This document shows, one piece after another, positions 58,201 through 64,000 of a stretch of 64,000 bases of DNA. Source of the DNA: Garcia nutans (Eukaryota > Streptophyta > Magnoliopsida > Malpighiales > Euphorbiaceae). The translations under genes and the position numbers were made by a program. Numbering within the stretch: position 1 is the stretch's first letter; each line of letters starts with the position of its first letter. The notes under the pieces were generated by a model that saw only the letters and a list, made by a program, of their open reading frames with translations, had not been told where the DNA came from and searched no databases. The stretch spans positions 18,310,501-18,374,500 of the forward strand of contig CANTUV010000007.1 of the NCBI GenBank assembly GCA_947685225.1, written 5' to 3'.

Positions 58201-58652
58201 CACATTGAAGAAGGAGAAGAAGAAGAAGAAGAAGAAGAAATAACCCTTTGTAATTTCCCTTCTTTCTATCCATATGTATATATGTATATTTATTAATTAT
58301 TACTTAATTAAAATATAATTAAATATAATAATCCTTATCTCTTCTTTGACTTTCTTTTCTTCTTCTTTTATTATCATCATCATCATCATCTTTTCCACCA
58401 CCAACTTATAATTGATATATATGTGTGGTATATTTTATATATATGGAATGTGTATCCCATATATACATCATATATACATTAAGGGTATATCATGTATATA
58501 TTATGAATTCAACATATTTAATAAGTATATGTGGGGTATATATTATGTATACACTAGGTATAAATTAAGTATATACTACATATATACCTCTCCTAATATT
58601 TTAATTAACTTCCAAATTCTTATTTAATTTATCTAAAACGTTGGATATTATA
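54845..58652. mobile_element. Composite H: two gypsy LTRs in inverted orientation
   Basis: LTR1 (+ strand, 54845 to about 56740) starts TGTAATATCC but lacks its last ~185 bases. LTR2 (56748-58652, 1905 bases, minus orientation) is complete and reads TGTAATACCC...GGATATTATA. They are inverted copies of one family, differing by roughly 10% by eye. Flanking TAAAC and GAAAC (4 of 5 match) may or may not be a duplication. LTR1 contains an (AAT)n run. Confidence 0.8.
55176..55261. repeat. (AAT)n microsatellite
   Basis: About 29 perfect AAT repeats inside LTR1 of H, followed by GAA repeats. At the equivalent place LTR2 has a short (ATC)n run (58371-58391). Confidence 0.95.
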
Positions 58653-59934
58653 GAAACATGCCTTACATCTGATAATAAAACCTATGCATCATATCTATAA
58701 ATAAAATGTACATTTGAAAAGCCTACTACATCAATTCTAAAAGAAATAAGCAAAAAGCAAGACATATCGATCGATAAATCGGGCCACATTGATATCAAAA
58801 GCAAGACACTTATCACATAAATTAAAGCATAGTCAAATATAAAATTGAATAAAGCAAGTAAAGATTCAAATTAGGGCTACTGTTTCTATTTAAGATTCTT
58901 TATTTAATGTGTTTAGGGTTTTGGAATTTATGAGTTTAAGCTACTGTGAGTTTTAATGGAATTGAAATGTATTAAAATTTTACAATTTAAGATGTTGATA
59001 AAATTCTTTGCTTAACCAAATTAGTGTTTGAGGAGTGAAATCATGAAATTAGGGTTTGGACACTTTAAGACATTAGGTTTATGATTTACGGTTACTTACT
59101 GTGTAGAATTATAACATTTAAATTTATATGGTTTTAAGGTTTTAAAGATTAGGATATAGAAAAATTAGGGTTTAAGGTTTTAAGGGAATTAGGGTTTAAG
59201 AAAACTATGGTTTAGAATAATTTGGTTTGAGGTTACTATCTTAATTCTAAAGTTGAATTAGGGTTTAGTGTTTTCGGAGAATATATTTTATTTTAGAATT
59301 TGGAGAAACAATTTATACTTGTATGAAGTTTTATGAAAAATAAACAAAATGATTTAAGGTTTATAGAAACAAAAAAGATATTTCTTAGGGTTTGTGAAAA
59401 GAAACAGATTCAATTTAGAGCTTTGAAAAGAAATAGATTCAAATTAGGGTTTTGGTAAATTTTGAAGCAACAAAAATAACAATTTTAAGATTTTTGGAAA
59501 ACAAATAAACGAATTAAGGTTTTTAAGCTTTAGAAAAGGTAAATTAAAGTTCTAGGGTTTTTTTAATCAAAAGGGAATTGAATTATTTAAGCTACTGTGA
59601 AGAAATTAGACATTCACACCTCCATTTGTTGGTTCCACCAAAAATTTCTTCTTGGATGAATAAGAACAAAGACAAGCTTTGCTGCCTTTAATGGATTGAA
59701 TTTGCTTGTTTGCTTCTCTCAAAAAGTCCGTTTGATTTCACTGCCAGAAGAAATTCTTCAATGTTTTCCTCCTCAATTTCGGTCTCAAAATTTTCACATC
59801 CAAATTTCAGTTCCCTTTTATGTGTTGTTTTAGTCCTTATTTATAGAAGATTTTTATGATTAATTTCAGTTATTCACAAAATCTAACATTAATTAAGAAA
59901 AGGAAACCGAAACCTAATTGTATTTGGTTTCGAA

Positions 59935-60110
59935 AAAATTTACGTCGAAAAAATTTCGCTGGCAAAAAAAAAACTGCTGCGGAAAAATTGCGCTGACAAA
60001 AAAATTGCCGCAGCTGGCTGCAGGCTGCGGGTGAAAATTGGCCTGCGGGCCATTTCGCCGCAACTCTTCGGCAACGAATTTTTTCATCGTCAATTTTTTC
60101 GTCGCTGATT
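59935..60110. repeat. GC-rich repetitive block near LTR start of E'
   Basis: Repeats of GAAAAAATTTCG and GAAAAATTGCG flank a block with CTGCAGGCTGCGG and GGCCTGCGGGCC palindromes, 150-330 bases inside the LTR. Element E has different repeats at the same LTR position. Confidence 0.65.
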
Positions 60111-60262
60111 TTTTTTATTTTTTGTTTATTATTATTATTTTTTATTTTTTATTAATAAAAATTAGATACTAAAGCAAATATTATTTAATTAAGATAACAA
60201 AAATTATTTTGGACTAATTAAAATATATTGGATCGGGCTGGATCAAAAATTAAGGGTCTACA

Positions 60263-60276
60263 GTTTGCCCCCTGCT
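60263..60276 (-). promoter_or_regulatory. Polypurine tract of element E'
   Basis: The minus strand reads AAGCAGGGGGCAAA, followed directly by the LTR start CTGTAGACCC. Confidence 0.8.
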
Positions 60277-60329
60277 TGAATGATCTGAGACTTTAGTGAA
60301 AGAGAGTGAAAAGCAATAAGACTAAATTT

Positions 60330-61000
60330 TTGAGATGGTTGAGGTTTTGGGTTCTGGATTCGGTTCGAGTTCTGGACTTAAAGATAATTTTAGGTTCTGG
60401 ACCTAAGGAAGATTTTAGGTTCTGGATCAAAGAAAAATTTGGCTTCTGGATCCGAGCTAAGTTCTGCACTTAGAAAATATTCTAGGTTTTGGACCTAAGG
60501 GTAATTTGCGTTCTGGACCCGAGCTAAGTTTTGGACATAGCAGAGATTCTAGATTCTGGACCTAAGGGTAATTTTGGGTTCTAGACCCGAGCTAAGTTCT
60601 GGACTTAGAAGAGATTCTAGGTTTTGGACCTAAGGATAATTTGGGTTCTTGACCCGAGCTACGTTCTAGACTTAGAAGAGATTCTAGGTTCTAGACCTAA
60701 GGGTAATTTGGGCTCTGGACCCGAGCTAAGTTCTGGACTTAGAAGAGATTCTAGGTTCTGGACCTAAGGAAAATTTGGGTTTTGGACCCGAGCTAAGTTC
60801 TAGACTTAGAAGAAATTTTAGGTTCTATACCTAAGGGTAATTTGGGTTCTAGACCCGAGCTAAGTTCTGGACTTAAAAGAGATTCTAGGTTCTGGACCTA
60901 AGGGTAATTTGGATTCTAAACCCAAGCTAAGTTCTGGACTTAAAAGAGATTCTAGGTTCTGGACCTAAGGAAAATTTGGGTTCTGGACCCGATCTAATAA
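60330..61000 (-). repeat. 67-bp tandem array in element E' 3' region
   Basis: About ten units. The motif GACCCGAGCTAAGTTCTGG recurs with period 67 or 68 (GAGCTAAG or a variant at 60521, 60589, 60656, 60723, 60790, 60857, 60924). Each unit holds three TTCTGGAC sub-repeats. It sits just inside the 3' LTR. Confidence 0.92.
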
Positions 61001-61337
61001 TAATTTTTTTATTTCAAAAAATTTGGCTGATTTTTATGCATATGTCTTCTCCTTGCCCCCTGCGTGTAAAAATATTTGTACACACGCAAGCATTTGAATG
61101 ATTAAAGTAAATAATTGAATTTACTATTCATTTACTGTGTATTCACTGTTCATGCACTATTTACTATTCATAAATAGTAACTTTCTTTTTATAAATAGTA
61201 GTAAATAGTATTTTACTATTAGAAATAGTTTACTATTTTACTATTAGAATAGTAACTATTCATCAATAGTAAAGTTTACTATTCATGAACAGTAAAAAAC
61301 TTACTTTTAAATTTTATTTTTTTCCTTGTCGTTTCTC
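61001..61337 (+). promoter_or_regulatory. Upstream region of the PMD gene, ACTATT repeats
   Basis: Dense TTTACTATT and AATAGTAA motifs in both orientations (61120-61290) lie between the tandem array and the TATA box. They could be promoter elements or simple AT repeats; no specific factor site is assigned. Confidence 0.4.
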
Positions 61338-61345
61338 TATATAAA
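61338..61345 (+). promoter_or_regulatory. TATA box of the antisense PMD gene
   Basis: TATATAAA, about 105 bases upstream of the presumed start codon region at 61444. Confidence 0.6.
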
Positions 61346-61445
61346 CGAATGAATTCCTTCATTCATTCACAGCTAAATTCTCAATTTCTATAATTCTCTC
61401 AAATTCTTTCAAATTTAACGCATATTTTTCAAAAAAAAAATACAT

Positions 61446-63813
61446 GCTTCAAGGTCAGGAACTCATTCTAATGCTGAATTATTAGAGTTTATTCGGCATC
61501 ATAAAGATGAAAATATAGATATACTAGCCGGGATGTCGCTTCATCGTAGTTCCGACCAAAAGAGTGCGGTAATTTTTTTTCTTTTCTTGATTTTTTTGTC
61601 TTTCTGTTTTGTTGTTTTTTTTTATTTATTATTTATTATTTTTTATGTTTTTATATTATGCTCTTTTATTATCATTGTGTTTGTCTTTATTATTTCTTAT
61701 TTTGTATTTTTATATTATTATAATTTTTTAGAAAATTTAGAAAAAATATATTAATTTAAGTAGATAGAATAATATGTACTTACTTGGTATTAACTTACTT
61801 GGCTCCATGTTAGCGTGATCGTTGCGTTGTTCGGGCCGAAGTGTGTATTTACAAAGCCCGACAATGGTATGATGTAGTGCCTTCTTGGGTAAGGTAGATT
61901 ATCCGAGATAGCGGCTTTGAAAACTTCATCTTACAATTACCATCCGATGAGTATATGATAGACCAGAGCATAGTCCAGGCACTTGCGGAATGATGGTTGG
62001 ACACAACTCACACTTTTCACTTGCCCATTGGAGAGATGACAATTGGTCCGGTTGATTTTACTGGTATAACCGACCTTCGATATGATGGTGTCCCGGTTCT
62101 TCTAACCAATGATATTTTAACATTTAAAGAAATTCAGAAATTAATTGGTATGGAACCATCATATAAAGGGCCTTTTAAGATAAAAATTGAACCGATTCAT
62201 AGCTGTTGGATGAACTACGAAGGATGGGTTCACAGAGACACGGCCCAACAGTATGCTCGAGGATTTTTATTATATTTGCTTGGGTCGACCATCCTAGGCA
62301 GCACTGAATCCTCCATCCACTTGTCAGTGTTGAAGGCCCTTTCTTATTTCAGAATGGTACCATCTTCTGGCTGGGGTGAAGCTGGTCTCGCCTATCTTTA
62401 CCATGGTCTTGATAAACTTTGCCGAAAAAAGAAGTCTTTTGTCGGCTTGATGGCTGTTGTCGAGGTATTCTTCTTCTACCAATGTCAATTCCATTCTTTT
62501 CTTGCATGAATTTGATCTTTACTATTATTGTAGGCATGGGCATATGAGCATAACCTTGTGAGGGTACCCGATATTTCTCGAGAGAGAATCGAGTATCCGA
62601 GATTAAATTTCTAATTGTCCGATCGTGTGGACGTTCTCGGCTCTCATCATGTGCATACTCACCGCTTTGTGTTGAGCCGCTTAACCTGGGACCAGGTAAA
62701 ATAGCATTAGTATACTTTAAAATTTATGTGAAAGTTTATTTACCTTATGTCATTTTGCAGGTGACTTTGGCCTGGTGGAACTCAGAAGAGCGGACAAACT
62801 GGTCTCCCTTCATGAGGGCTGCGCTATCTTTCCAATATTCTCGCCGAGTCATCGCCGGCCCAGTGTCTAGTGGCTGGTTTCTCAGAGAGAGAGTTTATGA
62901 GTGGCTTCTCAGTCCAGAGAAGCGGAGGATTTCGATGCCTTGCCCAAAATATACTTTAAATATTATATCAATACCAGAGGATGCATGGTGGTTGGCTCGG
63001 TACGGTTATGGTATTGAAGGATTTCTCTATCCACCGAGTGCATCTTATGCCCACTTTATTCAAAGAAGGCTCTTGAACTTTGATGTATCTCCTGTTGGTG
63101 TATGGGAGATTCTCGAGGAAAATGAGGGCAGAGATGAAGAGGAACATCACGGAGATGCAGAAGAGTTTGTTCCACATCTCGGGGCTAGTACTTCTCACGT
63201 AAAACTTTTACCATTTTTCATTTACCACCCCTACTTTCTTTTTTTGATTCTTTAATGATTGTTGCAGGCTGTTGCCTCATTTGATCATGAGGCTGGACCT
63301 TCTTTTACTGCCCCTTCGTTTTCTCATTTTAGCCCGCTAGATATGCCATCTCATCCGCAGGGTATTGATATGAATTACCTGGTGAGTTTTCTTATTTCAT
63401 GGTAATTTATGCTATATGTATGCATGATTATGTATGCTCTTACCTTTTTTCTTTTTGGCTCACAGCGGATGCTTGAAGAACAAAATAGGAAACTTCAAGA
63501 AGAGTTGGCTGGAAGTCGTCAACAGGCTTCTCATTTTGAAAATTTGTATCATCAATCAGAACAAAATTTCTGAGACTTTCGATTTCAGAGGATGAGGGAT
63601 CCTGGCGCTTCTTCATCAAGAGGCCCCCAGACTGATGACCATGAGATCCTTTCGTCTACCTCTGATGAGGACCATGACAGATCAGAACTCCAAGGTAATA
63701 GGGATTTTAGTGTTCCTGCTTCGGGTGATCCCGGGATGAGTAATTTTCCCCCTCCTCCAACAGGCAATGACTTTTTCAGGGCTTTATTTGATGGCCTACC
63801 ACCACCCTCTTAG
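61446..63813 (+). pseudogene. Plant mobile domain (PMD) gene, antisense in element E', six exons, broken
   Basis: Exons inferred from GT-AG borders that keep one frame: 61446-61568, 61814-62464, 62534-62695, 62761-63198, 63268-63381 and 63466-63813; all introns are phase 0. The total is about 610 codons. Exon 2 carries the PMD hallmark THTFHLPIGEMTIGPVDF and then DLRYDGVPV, a segment shared with transposon-linked proteins and the host MAIL family, which is involved in silencing. Exon 4 continues the domain (VTLAWWNSEERTNWSPFMRA); exon 6 begins with a coiled-coil-like stretch (RMLEEQNRKLQEELAG). In-frame stops lie at 61895 (TAG), 61991 (TGA, where family members have Arg before Trp), 62612 (TAA) and 63571 (TGA). 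The first exon reads ASRSGTHSNAELLEF; ATG at 61444 is one base out of frame, as if a G had been lost after it. The gene lies antisense to E', near its 3' LTR, a location known for extra ORFs in Tat elements. It could alternatively be a captured host gene. Confidence 0.75.
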
Positions 63814-64000
63814 TGATGTATAAATATTGTATCAATTGTATAAACATTGTATAATAAGCATAAGAATACATAGTTTCTGCCTTTACTGTAACTTTTTTTT
63901 TACTGCGCCACAATTATTATACTACTTTTACTTTTTACTTTTTTTAAAATTTAATCACATCATAAACAGTGCATCACAATTTCCTTTTCACAGCCGCATC
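63814..64000. other. 3' flank of the PMD gene
   Basis: AT-rich sequence with an AATAAG element near 63851 that could act in polyadenylation. It continues beyond the window, presumably into the E' internal region. Confidence 0.4.

Larger units (their letters stand above)
54400..60262 (-). repeat. 3' LTR of element E', interrupted by H
   Basis: About 2.05 kb once the insertion at 54845-58652 is removed. The left part matches reverse complement of 5020-5230 of element E; the right part has TAGGGTTT telo-box motifs (58870-59570) and the LTR start at 60262. Confidence 0.65.
54400..64000 (-). mobile_element. Element E': Tat/Ogre-like LTR retrotransposon, 3' part
   Basis: Read on the minus strand, the right part is the internal region, then a polypurine tract (60263-60276), then an LTR starting TGTAGACCCTTAATTTTTGA at 60262 and running left to about 54400. 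The LTR start and U5 end (54430-54660) match element E. The 3' internal region carries a 67-bp tandem array and an antisense PMD gene. The pol genes, if present, lie beyond the window. Confidence 0.65.

Noticed and set aside
61569..61754. Hydrophobic 60-residue extension after PMD exon 1, membrane-protein-like
   Set aside because: It is the T-rich first intron read through its GT donor.
62728..62760. Start of a separate gene before PMD exon 4
   Set aside because: The frame begins in the intron; the AG at 62759-62760 fits an acceptor that continues the same PMD frame.

Overview
The window is plant nuclear DNA, most likely from a eudicot. It is AT-rich, shows no confident intact host gene, and is almost entirely nested LTR retrotransposons. 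The plant-specific features are chromoviral Ty3/gypsy elements with initiator-Met-tRNA primer sites, a Sirevirus-type Ty1/copia element, telo-box motifs (AAACCCTA) and a plant mobile domain gene. I cannot name the species.

Layout, oldest layer first. (J) A decayed LTR-like sequence lies at about 1061-2008, 49896-50251 and 52729-52850. (E) A Tat/Ogre-like element on the + strand (2009 to about 49894) sits in J. It keeps a 5' LTR, a primer-site-like sequence, a gag stub, a 3' region with tandem repeats and a 3' LTR, but no pol. (B) A decayed Tekay/Del-type gypsy element on the - strand lies inside E; its 3' end is deleted. (A) A second Tekay-type element on the - strand (6681-19613, duplication ACTGG) sits in the integrase region of B, and a solo LTR F (12986-15885, ACCAC) splits a zinc knuckle of A. 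(C) A + strand Tekay-type element (24771-44965, CTTAC) sits in the 5' LTR of B. (D) A Sirevirus-like copia element on the - strand (31622-41799, AGAAG) sits in the integrase gene of C. Right of E come a solo gypsy LTR G (50252-52723, GTTTG), a copia LTR relic K, and a second Tat-like element E' on the - strand (from about 54400 to beyond the window). The E' LTR is interrupted by two oppositely oriented gypsy LTRs (H, 54845-58652).

Coding content. Only D has long uninterrupted genes: gag (613 aa), pol (1023 aa) and an extra 465-aa ORF in the position where Sireviruses may carry an envelope-like gene. A, B and C are broken by stop codons that mostly look like CAG to TAG, CGA to TGA or TGG to stop, the pattern expected from deamination of methylated cytosine. 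At the right end, 61446-63813 holds a six-exon plant mobile domain (PMD) gene, antisense to E' and next to its 3' LTR, with four in-frame stops and a probable start-codon frameshift.

Points most worth a second look: the GCGGTCGC-type motif cluster shared by the D LTR promoter and the region upstream of its extra ORF; the antisense PMD gene; different tandem arrays (25 bp and 67 bp) at the same 3' position of two related elements; the large inverted LTR pair; and short palindromes recurring in LTRs of different families.
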